From assembly GCF_000952855.1 (NCBI RefSeq), contig NZ_JSVU01000005.1, positions 124,001 through 188,000 on the forward strand: a stretch of DNA of 64,000 bases, read 5' to 3'. Below the pieces are notes generated by a model. The model was not told where the DNA came from. It was given only the letters and a program-made list of their open reading frames with translations, and made no database searches. The stretch is from Aequorivita vladivostokensis. GTDB lineage: Bacteria; Bacteroidota; Bacteroidia; Flavobacteriales; Flavobacteriaceae. A program made the position numbers and the translations under genes. This document shows, in pieces, positions 8,581-17,156 of this stretch. Each line of letters starts with the position of its first letter. Position 1 is the first letter of the stretch.

Positions 8581-9381
8581 TTAATATCGAGTTAATGTAT
8601 TGTCTTTTTGCTGTTGCAATTGTTGCAAGTGGGCAATGCAACGATCTAGCGCCGTGATGGCCATACTTTGTAAAAAAGATTTTTTAGGTTGTGAAAAAAA
8701 CTGCCATAGCAATCGATCATTTATTTTTACCGAAATTCTGGTACTGCGCATGCGTCCGGGCACTTCTTCAATTACAATATTCTTTTTAGTCTGGATTCCA
8801 CGATTGTAATATTCGGAGTAAAAATACTTATAAAAATCACGACCTGCCTTCGTAAGTGTATTTTCCACTACCAATCCGTCCATAATATATCCATCTTGGG
8901 GAGCGGCTTGATCTTGGCTAATCGCAGCTTGTGGTACCAATGCTTCCTCATTGGCCAGTTTTTGATAGCCGTTTTCATAGATAAGTTCTATACGGTCCTG
9001 GCCCACTGGTTTGTCATCTTTATCATAGAGAACCAAGACTATGGTAATTTTATCCTCTATGCTGTAATTTACTGCAACTGTAGATAGCACCTTTTTTTCA
9101 TTAGCTTTAAGGAAAAAGAGATCAGTCTGGTTGCTTCTCGATACATTATTATTTTTGTCTGCGCTATAAACGCTAAAATCGTATTTCAAATTTATATCCG
9201 TAGGGGTAAGATTTTCCGCGGTGGCGGCAAAAGTGAAGAACTCGCTTTCCTTTTTTACATAAATTTTGGCTACGTATTCCTTATTGTAAAATTGGGCACT
9301 CATGCCTGTGCAAGTACAAAGCATAACGGCAAGTGCCAAGAAAGTTTTGAGGGCAGGTATATATATGGAGCATTTACTCAT
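8581..9381 (-). CDS. csgE: CsgE with an N-terminal CsgH/CsgC-like domain
   Basis: CsgE is the periplasmic adaptor that plugs CsgG and delivers curlin. E. coli CsgE is about 129 residues; this protein is 266. After a signal peptide (about residues 1-30), residues about 33-145 form an all-beta segment with SNQTDLFFLKANEKKVLSTV, which resembles the CsgH/CsgC anti-amyloid chaperone pattern (polar strand, then an x-L-x-x-x-E-x-x-x-L-S-T-V strand). The CsgE domain occupies about residues 160-266, with VVENTLTKAGRDFYKYFYSE, EEVPGRMRSTRISVKINDRL and FFSQPKKSFLQSMA. It directly follows the CsgB-like gene, stop and start being adjacent. CsgE is secure; the CsgH-like reading is an inference. Confidence 0.9.
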   Translation of the reverse strand: MSKCSIYIPALKTFLALAVMLCTCTGMSAQFYNKEYVAKIYVKKESEFFTFAATAENLTPTDINLKYDFSVYSADKNNNVSRSNQTDLFFLKANEKKVLSTVAVNYSIEDKITIVLVLYDKDDKPVGQDRIELIYENGYQKLANEEALVPQAAISQDQAAPQDGYIMDGLVVENTLTKAGRDFYKYFYSEYYNRGIQTKKNIVIEEVPGRMRSTRISVKINDRLLWQFFSQPKKSFLQSMAITALDRCIAHLQQLQQQKDNTLTRY

Positions 9382-9921
9382 TTAATAAAAACTTCTAACT
9401 ATAACTGTTGGGGAAGCTTCCGATTGTCTAAATTTTAAAGACTTTGTCAATTCATTTACACCGTCACGTTCAAAGTTAAGATAGTCTCCATCCTGTACCA
9501 AGTCTAGCGAAATATCGGCATTTGGATTATTCACAAAATCCTTAATTTTATTATTATTTCCATTCTGAACAAGTTCGGCTACGGCAGTGTTAGCGGTATA
9601 ATCTAAATTTGTATCATTATAATCCCCATTTTGGAGAAGATTTATTTCACTTGCATTTGTCCTTGTTACAATACGCGTAGTATTAAAATCCCCTATTTGA
9701 CGCACATAAACAGAATTTCCTTCGATGAGCGCATTTTTTGGATTGGGAGTTGAAATGATTCCAAGATTTGCTAACACCTGGGGCGACATGTTCTCAGCGC
9801 TGACAACCTTTTCATCACCATTGTTATTATTTTCTTCTCCTTTATAAGTTTGGCCCCAAACAGCCGGTATCATAAGAATCGACGTTAGAACCCCAAAGAG
9901 AATATTTTTTGTTGTTTTCAT
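9382..9921 (-). CDS. Small curlin-repeat protein, probable CsgB-like nucleator
   Basis: The protein (179 residues from the ATG) has a signal peptide (MKTTKNILFG to AVWGQ) and then a few curlin-type strands of Q-x-G-x-x-N form: VRQIGDFNTTRIV, LLQNGDYNDTNL, LVQNGNNNKI and LVQDGDYLNF. The last segment, LKFRQSEASPTVIVRSFY, departs from the repeat pattern. It is the first gene of the csgE-F-G operon and much shorter than the two other repeat proteins. A minor subunit or nucleator comparable to CsgB is therefore the best guess. An in-frame TTG lies 9 nt upstream of the chosen ATG, but the ATG is preferred. Assignment to CsgB rather than CsgA is inference. Confidence 0.8.
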   Translation of the reverse strand: MKTTKNILFGVLTSILMIPAVWGQTYKGEENNNNGDEKVVSAENMSPQVLANLGIISTPNPKNALIEGNSVYVRQIGDFNTTRIVTRTNASEINLLQNGDYNDTNLDYTANTAVAELVQNGNNNKIKDFVNNPNADISLDLVQDGDYLNFERDGVNELTKSLKFRQSEASPTVIVRSFY

Positions 9922-10034
9922 AATTTGCAATTTTAAATTATCCGTTTTTAACGGTATTCCGCATAGTCACAATTATAATATCTTACTCTTGAACGGAAAA
10001 CATAACCTTGTGTTAAAGATATTAATTTTATTAT

Positions 10035-10064
10035 AAAAGGAGGGCATTACCTGCCCTCCTTTTT
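10035..10064 (-). terminator. Terminator after the 487-residue curlin gene
   Basis: A perfect 12-bp stem (AAAAGGAGGGCA/TGCCCTCCTTTT) with a five-base loop lies 31 nt past the stop codon. T runs exist on both strands, so it could work in both directions. It separates the large curlin gene from the csgBEFG-type operon. Confidence 0.8.
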
Positions 10065-10094
10065 AATTTAGATAAATGTTTTACCGAGAGCGGC

Positions 10095-11558
10095 TTAGCA
10101 ACCAGGGCAAATATCTGTTAAGCCCAAATCTCCAATTGGAGAGTATGTTCCTGGATCAACATCTGGCAGATCACACTCGTAAAGACCGTCAACTTGTGTA
10201 CCATTAGGTCCTTGTTGAAGTATATCTGCTTGGTTATGACCAAATGGCATACCGTCCGCAAGATTTTGTTCTACACTGTAGCTTTGTCCATCATATTGAG
10301 TAATAAATGCATTATTGCATTCACCTCTTTGAGCGGTAGTAGCCCAACTATCATTTCCAAATTGCCATACATTAGCATTGTTATTTTGACCTCTTTGGGT
10401 TGACATCGCAACGTTGTCTGCACCTATTTGAACTTGCAAAGCAGTATGATCATTTCCATTCTGACCTATTGCGGCATCGTTGTCATCACCTAATTGCACT
10501 TGAGCAGCATTATTTCCTCCTCCAGCAGGACTTCCATACGCGTTCTGTACTACAAGAGCCCGGTTTCCATCGCTACTTCCTGAAAGGAAGTTACCTTGAA
10601 TTTGGTAAGACTGATTGTCTTCACCAAATTGTTGTGCCTCTACTGCATTATTAGTACCATATTGCTCCTGACGGGCAATAGATCCATCAGAACCAGGATT
10701 AAATGAACCATTATCAATATCATCTACCGTTAATAATCCATTAGTCCAAAGATCTGTTTCAATTTGAGTAGTGGTAGAGCCATCTCCTTGAGTAACTAAA
10801 GCATTGTTACCTTCTCCAGCAGTACTGCTAGTTGCCACTTGAATTTGGTATGAACTGTTGTCATCACCAAACTGGATTGTGGTAGCTTCATTACGTGCAC
10901 CTAGACCAGTTTGATCTATTAAGGCTTGGTTGCGGTCTCCATCTTGGTTCACTTCAGCAGCATGACCTTCTGTGCCATTGCTAAACGCTCTTTGTTTTAT
11001 ATCGGCTGCGTTATCATCCCCCATTTGATTTACTAATGCCTCACTATTGTCGTATGTCTGTAAGGTACGCGATTCGTTACGATCACCATCTTGATTTACC
11101 TCAAGACTATTATTTTCAGCTTGCTCATTGGTTCCTTGCCTAGCCCAAACTTTGTTATCAGCACTAGCCATATCAGTCATACCTTGATTGACAAGTGAAC
11201 TGTTATTGTCCCCTTCTTGTAATTGAGTTGATTCGTTAGTCGAACCTTTTTGATGAACTTCAGCTCTGTTTAGATATCCACTAGTTCCAGTTACACTACC
11301 TATCTGTTTAATAAAGGCTTGATTCGATCCTATACCTGCACCGTTATCTTGATATGAAGCCGCGGATTGCTCCGTACCCACTTGACGAACTTTCACTTTT
11401 TGGTTATCACCATTTTGAATAGACTCACCCGTATTTGCTGTGCTTGAAGAGGAATTGTTTCCAATTGTTCCAGCTGCACCGGGAGCGTCTGGAGTGTACT
11501 GAGCGAAACCAATCGCGCCAATCATTAGCGCCGCAGCGCCTAAAATTACTTTTTTCAT
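10095..11558 (-). CDS. Large curlin-repeat protein (487 aa), probable curli subunit
   Basis: A signal peptide (MKKVILGAAALMIGAIGFAQ) is followed by Q-x-G-x-x-N curlin-type strands, for example LEVNQDGDRNESRTLQ, LVNQMGDDNAADIKQ, TIQFGDDNSSYQIQ and VQLGDDNDAAIGQNGND. Units are spaced at about 11 or 22 residues with insertions between them, so it is less regular than the 655-residue neighbour. The C-terminus (about residues 455-487) leaves the repeat and has three cysteines in ECDLPDVDP and DICPGC, which could form a disulfide or cap. E. coli CsgA has five 22-residue repeats; this protein is about three times longer. It is a single-gene unit with a terminator and a 650-nt upstream region. Subunit function is inferred from repeats and context. 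Confidence 0.88.
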   Translation of the reverse strand: MKKVILGAAALMIGAIGFAQYTPDAPGAAGTIGNNSSSSTANTGESIQNGDNQKVKVRQVGTEQSAASYQDNGAGIGSNQAFIKQIGSVTGTSGYLNRAEVHQKGSTNESTQLQEGDNNSSLVNQGMTDMASADNKVWARQGTNEQAENNSLEVNQDGDRNESRTLQTYDNSEALVNQMGDDNAADIKQRAFSNGTEGHAAEVNQDGDRNQALIDQTGLGARNEATTIQFGDDNSSYQIQVATSSTAGEGNNALVTQGDGSTTTQIETDLWTNGLLTVDDIDNGSFNPGSDGSIARQEQYGTNNAVEAQQFGEDNQSYQIQGNFLSGSSDGNRALVVQNAYGSPAGGGNNAAQVQLGDDNDAAIGQNGNDHTALQVQIGADNVAMSTQRGQNNNANVWQFGNDSWATTAQRGECNNAFITQYDGQSYSVEQNLADGMPFGHNQADILQQGPNGTQVDGLYECDLPDVDPGTYSPIGDLGLTDICPGC

Positions 11559-12225
11559 AATTAAATAGTTTAAAGATTAATATTTGGTTAAAAAAATATT
11601 CAGTTTTGAGCAAGGAAATAGTTCCTTGGATAATTTATAAATCACTACATAATGATTTATAGCTATTAAGGGGATATGTTTTAAAATGTATTTAAAACAC
11701 AGTTTAGAAAAAGGGATACTTTAAATTTGCGAACCAATATTGATCAAAAACCAAGCGGTTCAATTACTAAGGGGATAGATTTGCTATTTTAACAATTTTG
11801 AGGAGATGGGTTTGTGATATTGCTACCACTTAACCACAACCCAAAGATGCAATAAAAAATATTAATACACAACTAAGTAACAGCCAGTTGCACTAAAAAG
11901 GGGGATTCCCCCCTTTTGAAAAAGGGTTTTCCCTCACACCAATTCCAAATTTATCAGACAAAAAACTTAAAATTACCGATGAACTGCAAAAAATGGGAAT
12001 TTAACAGATAATGTTAATTTTTTGTTAAAAATATATTTCTTCATTTTTGGGCAGAAGTTTTTACACTTAAATCACAAAAGATAAATTACCTACTCAAACG
12101 GAAACTTTCCTTAGCTGTTTTCTAAAACACTTGTCTTCAATTAAATACCTTAATATACGGAGTCAAAAAAAGGAATAGGCCATAACTCTTACATAAAAAT
12201 CCTTTTGCCAAAAATTATTCTAAAA
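11559..12225. other. Long non-coding region upstream of the 487-residue curlin gene
   Basis: This 667-nt AT-rich stretch carries no convincing gene on either strand. It holds three direct copies of a (A)AGGGGATA-like motif (11665-11676, 11708-11718, 11767-11777) and a strong hairpin at 11896-11917. The length and repeats suggest a regulatory region or long 5' leader for the curlin gene at 11558. I found no clean TAnnTTTG promoter on the minus strand here. Confidence 0.5.
11896..11917. repeat. Perfect GC hairpin in the curlin upstream region
   Basis: AAAAGGGGG and CCCCCTTTT form a 9-bp stem around a four-base loop. T or A runs flank it on both sides, so it could act as a terminator in either direction or as an element of a leader RNA. 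Confidence 0.5.
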
Positions 12226-12268
12226 GCAAAAAGTGCGGAACGCTTAGTGACAGCGCTCCACACTCTTT
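12226..12268 (-). terminator. Terminator of the 655-residue curlin gene
   Basis: On the minus strand AGTGTGGAGCGC pairs with GCGTTCCGCACT over 12 bp (two G-T pairs) around a nine-base loop, followed by TTTTTGCTTTT. It starts about 40 nt after the stop codon. Confidence 0.8.
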
Positions 12269-12306
12269 TAAATTGCAGAAATTTATTTCTACTGTTTATG
12301 CAGTTA

Positions 12307-14274
12307 TTAGTTTTGAGTTACCGTAGAGGTATTCATATCACCCAATTGGTTAACGGTACTCATATTGCTCATGCCAGTTTGACCAACAGTACTCATATTG
12401 CTATTACCATTTTGCATAACATCACTCATGTTTAGATCTCCCATTTGTGAAACATCTGATGTATTTGTCGCGCCTAGCTGTCTTACTCCTGCTGTATTCC
12501 AATCACCTTCTTGCAAGATTTTAGAATGATTAGTATTTCCTCCACTTTGTTCGCTTGTAGCTATGTTATCATCACCAAGCTGATATGTATCTGATTCTTG
12601 CATGTTTTCTGCCCCCTGTATCTGGATTGAGCTATTTCTGTTACCCTCTTGTTCTAAAGTAGCTCGAGATTGACTCGCTTGTTGAGATTCTCCATAGTTA
12701 TTGTTTCCTGCTTGTCTGAAATAACTTGTACCCGCACGACCTGTTTGATTTTGTACACTCTCATTCATATCGCCAATCTGATCAACAAAAGCTGCATTGG
12801 AACCGCTCCAAGCATGTGCCAAAAGATTGGTTTGAGTTATAGTTGCCTTATTTGAATTTCCTAATTGTCCAATACCTGCACTACCAGAACCGGACGTTAC
12901 GCCTGTATAACCAACTTGCGTAATAGTTCCTATGTTATTATCACCCGTTTGCGTAATTCCTTTTGCCATCATTGTGCCTGATGCTCCAGGAGTTCTCCAA
13001 ACACCATATTTGGTAATATCATTTTTAAATCTATTCCCTTCCGAGCTCATGGTAGCCTTATTGTCGTTTCCTAACTGATTTACAATCCCTGTATTATCAT
13101 TTCCATTTTGATCAACATTTGATTCGTTTCTAGTTCCCACCTGCTGCACATCACTATTATTGCGGTTTAATTGCTGACTAACAATCGAAATGTTTTCTGT
13201 ACCATTTTGATTAACAACAGAGACATGGTCACTTCCATTTTGATCTACATCTGAAGAATTATAATTTCCACCATTTTGTCTCACGTTACTGCTATTATCA
13301 TCTCCTTCCTGCGAAACTTCACTGTCGTTTCCAGTTCTAGCCTGTGCTACTAAACTACCATTATCATTTCCGGTTTGAATTGTATTACTCTGGTTATAAG
13401 ACCCATATTGTGAAACTCCTGCACCGTTTCTATCTCCAGTTTGAGTTATTGTCGATTCGTGATTATCACCATTTTGATTAGTGTTGGTATGATTTCTAAA
13501 ACCAGTTTGGTTTACTTCAGAATTATTGTCAATCCCATTGCTTTGTACAAGATTAGCAGTGTTTGAATCTCCATCCTGTGCAACTGTGGAGCTGTGAAGG
13601 CTTCCGGATTGACTTACAGAAGAGTTGTTTTCATTCCCAATTTGGCTTCCAGTACTTTGGTTTTGGTCACCATCTTGAAGAATATCGTTAATGTTATCAT
13701 TTCCATCCTGCGAAACACCCGAAGTATTATTGTCGCCAGTTTGTCTTACTTTACTATCATTTCGATCACCCAATTGTGATACGGTAGATCCGTTGAATTC
13801 ACCTACAAGGGTATTGGAATCCCATTGCTCTACTACAGATTTGTTACTATTTCCATCTTGTGAAACATCACTTGTGTTGTCTCGCCCGGTTCTGCTTACA
13901 GTTCCATTACTGCTAATCTGACCTTGGCTAACCCTTGAAGAGTTATTATTACCACCTTGCTGAAGAACTACACTTGTATTGCGCTCATCTACTTGGCCCA
14001 CTTTGGAATTATTGTTTCTGCCAATAGAAGTAACGGTACTGGCATTGTCATCTCCACGCTGCTCAACAATAGAGTTGTGGATGGTACCGGACTGGGTAAC
14101 GGTTGCTGCATTTCTATTTCCTGTAGAAATAACTTCGCTGTCATTGCCACCTCCGCTCTGTACAATCTGGGCATCATTGCTATTACCATCTTGATTTACA
14201 TCGCTTACATTTGATTGTGCGAACATAAGTGTTCCACACATAAGTGCTGCTGCACTGAATACTACTTTTTTCAT
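12307..14274 (-). CDS. Giant curlin-repeat protein (655 aa), probable curli/amyloid subunit
   Basis: A signal peptide (MKKVVFSAAALMCGTLMFAQ) is followed by about fifty 11-residue units of the form S-x-V-x-Q-x-G-x-x-N-x, each predicted to be one strand of a curlin beta-solenoid. Residues about 22-420 are almost uninterrupted (for example SDVSQDGNSNK, SKVRQTGDNNT, SGVSQDGNDNI). Residues about 425-600 contain insertions (VWRTPGASGTMMAKG). The last five units are very regular and methionine-rich (SDVMQNGNSNM, STVGQTGMSNM, STVNQLGDMNT), suggesting recent duplication. E. coli CsgA has ten such strands. The gene is monocistronic with its own terminator and lies upstream of the secretion genes. Composition is very rich in N, Q, G, S, T and D. 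Confidence 0.88.
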   Translation of the reverse strand: MKKVVFSAAALMCGTLMFAQSNVSDVNQDGNSNDAQIVQSGGGNDSEVISTGNRNAATVTQSGTIHNSIVEQRGDDNASTVTSIGRNNNSKVGQVDERNTSVVLQQGGNNNSSRVSQGQISSNGTVSRTGRDNTSDVSQDGNSNKSVVEQWDSNTLVGEFNGSTVSQLGDRNDSKVRQTGDNNTSGVSQDGNDNINDILQDGDQNQSTGSQIGNENNSSVSQSGSLHSSTVAQDGDSNTANLVQSNGIDNNSEVNQTGFRNHTNTNQNGDNHESTITQTGDRNGAGVSQYGSYNQSNTIQTGNDNGSLVAQARTGNDSEVSQEGDDNSSNVRQNGGNYNSSDVDQNGSDHVSVVNQNGTENISIVSQQLNRNNSDVQQVGTRNESNVDQNGNDNTGIVNQLGNDNKATMSSEGNRFKNDITKYGVWRTPGASGTMMAKGITQTGDNNIGTITQVGYTGVTSGSGSAGIGQLGNSNKATITQTNLLAHAWSGSNAAFVDQIGDMNESVQNQTGRAGTSYFRQAGNNNYGESQQASQSRATLEQEGNRNSSIQIQGAENMQESDTYQLGDDNIATSEQSGGNTNHSKILQEGDWNTAGVRQLGATNTSDVSQMGDLNMSDVMQNGNSNMSTVGQTGMSNMSTVNQLGDMNTSTVTQN

Positions 14275-14617
14275 AAATGCTTAAAATTTAAATTTGAGTT
14301 AATATTTAGATTCAATAAAATTCATAATACCGCACAGTCCGTTCCTTAGAAGACATACGTATCCCTTGAGAATTGTGCTAATTTTTTTAAAATTTTAGAA
14401 ATAGACTTTTGATTGAAAAGTCTCTATCGGCGTTGGGGAGATACCGATCAAATAATGATTAAAAAAACAGAGTTTATACCGCTCCGATTTTTATTTTTTC
14501 AAATGTAGAAACTCTAATTCATTAAAAAAAACGAACCCCTGAACCTTAAAAATATTAGGCAGAAAACTGTAAGAAAGCGCTTTCAAGGTAAGAAGGTGTT
14601 AAGGGTTTCAAATACAC
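14275..14617. other. Intergenic region upstream of the 655-residue curlin gene
   Basis: This stretch holds no gene. It contains an inverted repeat ATCGG(14426-14430)/CCGAT(14444-14448), an inverted copy of the AAGGGATA-like motif (GTATCCCTT at 14359-14367) and a perfect 12-bp palindrome GAAAGCGCTTTC at 14573-14584. I see no full promoter match. Confidence 0.5.
14573..14584. promoter_or_regulatory. Perfect palindrome GAAAGCGCTTTC, possible operator
   Basis: The 12-bp perfect palindrome with central AAGCGCTT resembles operators of LacI-family regulators. It lies between the glnA terminator and the curlin gene. No LacI-type regulator is in the window, so the assignment is a resemblance only. 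Confidence 0.3.
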
Positions 14618-14652
14618 AAAAAGACCGTCCAAAAACATTTGAACGGTCTTTA
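14618..14652 (-). terminator. Terminator of glutamine synthetase
   Basis: AAGACCGT (14621-14628) pairs with ACGGTCTT (14643-14650), with flanking A and T runs. It lies 30 nt past the glnA stop codon. Confidence 0.7.
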
Positions 14653-14681
14653 ATTTTGAAAAGTTAAATAAAAGTTAATTT

Positions 14682-16868
14682 TTATTTCGTGAAAAGAAGC
14701 TCTCTATACTTGGTTAATGGCCATAGCTCGTCATCCACAAGCAATTCCAACTTATCACAGTGATAACGAATGACTTGGAAAAACGATTTCACCTCATCGC
14801 AATAGGCAAAAGCTTTTTTCTCGGCATTTTCAATTTTATTCGCATTTCTTCGCGAATCTATCATATCGGTAATCCCTTTATTGATTTTTGCGATATGTTC
14901 ACTTATCTGTTCAATCAGCTGCATCTGCTCGCCGGCGAATTTTTTAAAATCTGTCCCATATATATTCTTAAGCCCTTGTACATTCTCTATCAAAATATTT
15001 TGATAGCGGATGGCAGTAGGTATAACGTGGTTTCGAGCAATATCACCCAAAATACGGCCTTCAATTTGAATTCGCATGGCATAATCTTCCATTTCTATTT
15101 CATATCGGGCCTCGAGCTCCACTTTGCTCATTATTCCCAATTCTTCAAAAAGTGCAATTGTCTTTTTTGAAACCTTCGCCTTTAGTGCAGTGGGAGTAGT
15201 TTTGTGGTTGCTCAAACCGCGTTTTTCAGCTTCCTTTTCCCAGGCTTCTCCGTAACCATCACCTTCAAAGCGAATTCTTTTTGAATCCTTGATATATTCC
15301 TTTAATACATTGAAGATGGCGTCATCCTTCTTCATCTTTTTATCCTTAATAAGAGCATCTACTTCCTTTTTAAAGTCAATAAGTTGCTTTGCCACAATAG
15401 CGTTAAGGACGGTCATCGGGTTGGCACAGTTAGCGGTAGAACCAACGGCACGGAACTCAAACTTATTTCCCGTGAACGCAAAGGGTGAGGTTCGGTTTCG
15501 GTCTGTGTTATCCAAAAGAATCTCCGGGATTTTCCCTACCACGTTCAATTTAAGGTCTGTTTTTTCTTGAGGCGAAAGTTTACCACTAGTTACCTTTTCC
15601 AGTTCATCCAAAACTTCAGTCAGTTGCGAACCGATAAAGGCCGAAATAATTGCAGGTGGAGCCTCATTCGCTCCCAAGCGGTGATCGTTGCCCGCACTGG
15701 CTATGGAAGCACGCAATAACTCCTCATGTTCATTAACGGCTTTAAGTGTGTTAATAAAGAATGTAAGGAACTGGAGATTTTTCATTGGAGTACTGCCCGG
15801 CCCAAGAAGATTGACGCCAGTGTTGGTAGCCAACGACCAATTGTTATGCTTTCCACTTCCATTTACATTGGCAAACGGTTTTTCGTGAAACAAGACCTTG
15901 AAATTATGCTTGTCGGCAATTTTATTCATCAAGTCCATTAATAAGGAATTGTGGTCTACTGCCAAGTTGGTTTCCTCAAAAATAGGCGCCAATTCAAATT
16001 GATTTGGGGCTACTTCATTATGACGGGTTTTCACGGGAATACCCAAAAGCATACACTCGGTTTCCAAATGGCGCATAAAATTCAATACACGAGCCGGGAT
16101 GGAGCCGAAGTAATGATCGTCCAACTGCTGTCCCTTTGCTGATGAATGGCCCAACAAAGTTCTTCCCGCCAAAGAAATATCCGGACGGCTCAAAGCCAAA
16201 GCACTATCTACCAAAAAATATTCCTGCTCCCAGCCAAGTGTAGCAATTACCTTGACAACGTTTTTATCAAAATATTTAGCCACTGCAGTTGCCGCGACAT
16301 CTACAACCTGCAGGGCGCGTAGCAATGGCGTTTTAAAATCTAAAGCCTCGCCAGTGTACGCCACAAATACCGTTGGAATACATAATGTAGTGCCGTAAAT
16401 AAAGGCAGGCGAAGTGGGATCCCAAGCTGTATATCCACGGGCTTCAAAAGTATTTCTGATGCCGCCGTGGGGAAAACTTGAGGCATCCGGCTCTTGCTGT
16501 ACCAACTGCCCGCCACCAAATTTTTCAATTGCATGACCATTTTCCATCGTTTCAAAAAATGCATCGTGTTTTTCAGCGGTTGCGCCTGTTAGCGGTTGAA
16601 ACCAATGGGTGTAATGCGTGGCACCTTTGGCAATCGCCCATTCCTTCATACCCGTAGAGATATGATCAGCTATGTGGCGTTCAATCTTGGAGCCGTTCTC
16701 GATGGCGTCCATAACACTTTTAAAGGAGTCCTTGGTAAGATACTGCCGCATGGCAGCTTCATTAAAAACATTTTTTCCGAAGATATCGGAACGTCTATCG
16801 GGTTCGGTAACTGGAACGGGCACTCGGTTAAAAGTTTCCTTGATGGCATGAAATCGTAAAGTGGACAT
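14682..16868 (-). CDS. glnN: Glutamine synthetase type III
   Basis: The enzyme makes glutamine from glutamate, ammonia and ATP. At 728 residues it is the long GSIII class typical of Bacteroidota and cyanobacteria, not the roughly 470-residue GSI. The N-terminus has the class-specific FGKNVFNEAAMRQYL, then HYTHWFQPLTGATAEKHDAF (about residues 82-101), the glutamate/metal-binding GWEQEYFLVD, ETRHNEVAPNQFE-like KTRHNEVAPNQFELAPIFEE, and FANVNGSGKHNNWS near residues 325-338. The arginine-rich NRTSPFAFTGNKFEFRAVGS follows. It is monocistronic with a terminator. The 276 nt upstream hold a possible -7 box and an inverted repeat (CCCCTAAA/TTTAGGGG). The symbol glnN is the usual one for GSIII; many annotations use glnA. 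Confidence 0.95.
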   Translation of the reverse strand: MSTLRFHAIKETFNRVPVPVTEPDRRSDIFGKNVFNEAAMRQYLTKDSFKSVMDAIENGSKIERHIADHISTGMKEWAIAKGATHYTHWFQPLTGATAEKHDAFFETMENGHAIEKFGGGQLVQQEPDASSFPHGGIRNTFEARGYTAWDPTSPAFIYGTTLCIPTVFVAYTGEALDFKTPLLRALQVVDVAATAVAKYFDKNVVKVIATLGWEQEYFLVDSALALSRPDISLAGRTLLGHSSAKGQQLDDHYFGSIPARVLNFMRHLETECMLLGIPVKTRHNEVAPNQFELAPIFEETNLAVDHNSLLMDLMNKIADKHNFKVLFHEKPFANVNGSGKHNNWSLATNTGVNLLGPGSTPMKNLQFLTFFINTLKAVNEHEELLRASIASAGNDHRLGANEAPPAIISAFIGSQLTEVLDELEKVTSGKLSPQEKTDLKLNVVGKIPEILLDNTDRNRTSPFAFTGNKFEFRAVGSTANCANPMTVLNAIVAKQLIDFKKEVDALIKDKKMKKDDAIFNVLKEYIKDSKRIRFEGDGYGEAWEKEAEKRGLSNHKTTPTALKAKVSKKTIALFEELGIMSKVELEARYEIEMEDYAMRIQIEGRILGDIARNHVIPTAIRYQNILIENVQGLKNIYGTDFKKFAGEQMQLIEQISEHIAKINKGITDMIDSRRNANKIENAEKKAFAYCDEVKSFFQVIRYHCDKLELLVDDELWPLTKYRELLFTK

Positions 16869-16893
16869 ATTTGGATTTTAGAGTTTGACTTGG

Positions 16894-16901
16894 CAAAAAT
16901 A
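16894..16901 (-). promoter_or_regulatory. Candidate -7 box of glutamine synthetase
   Basis: On the minus strand TATTTTTG fits TAnnTTTG, 25 nt before the start codon. No TTG is found at the expected -33 position. Further upstream CCCCTAAA (about 16920) and TTTAGGGG (about 16981) form a spaced inverted repeat that could be regulatory. Confidence 0.35.
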
Positions 16902-17090
16902 GAAAAAACACATACGCACCCCCTAAATTTTATTATTTATTTACACAAAACTGTCAATATAATTATAAACACCCATAGTTTTTAGGGGTCAATTACGTTT
17001 TATTCATGTTAAGGAATATGATATTTGTATCCTTGAATTCACAAAACCCATTATGTTTCTTTCATACTTTGTCCTTATACATATAAATTT

Positions 17091-17138
17091 ATCAAAATTT
17101 ATTATTCAACCTGTATAGTTATTTTAGGACGGGTCAAG
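17091..17138 (+). repeat. Direct repeat, copy 1 (left IS end plus flank)
   Basis: This 48-bp segment is nearly the same as 18482-18529. The 27 or so bases from AACCTGTATAG to GGGTCAAG are identical and the 19 before them match imperfectly. Confidence 0.7.
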
Positions 17139-17156
17139 AGCTCATTGGGCGCCTGG

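Noticed and set aside
12205-14214. Several plus-strand frames antisense to the giant curlin gene
   Set aside because: They result from the regular 33-bp repeat composition; they have repetitive low-information sequence and no promoter.
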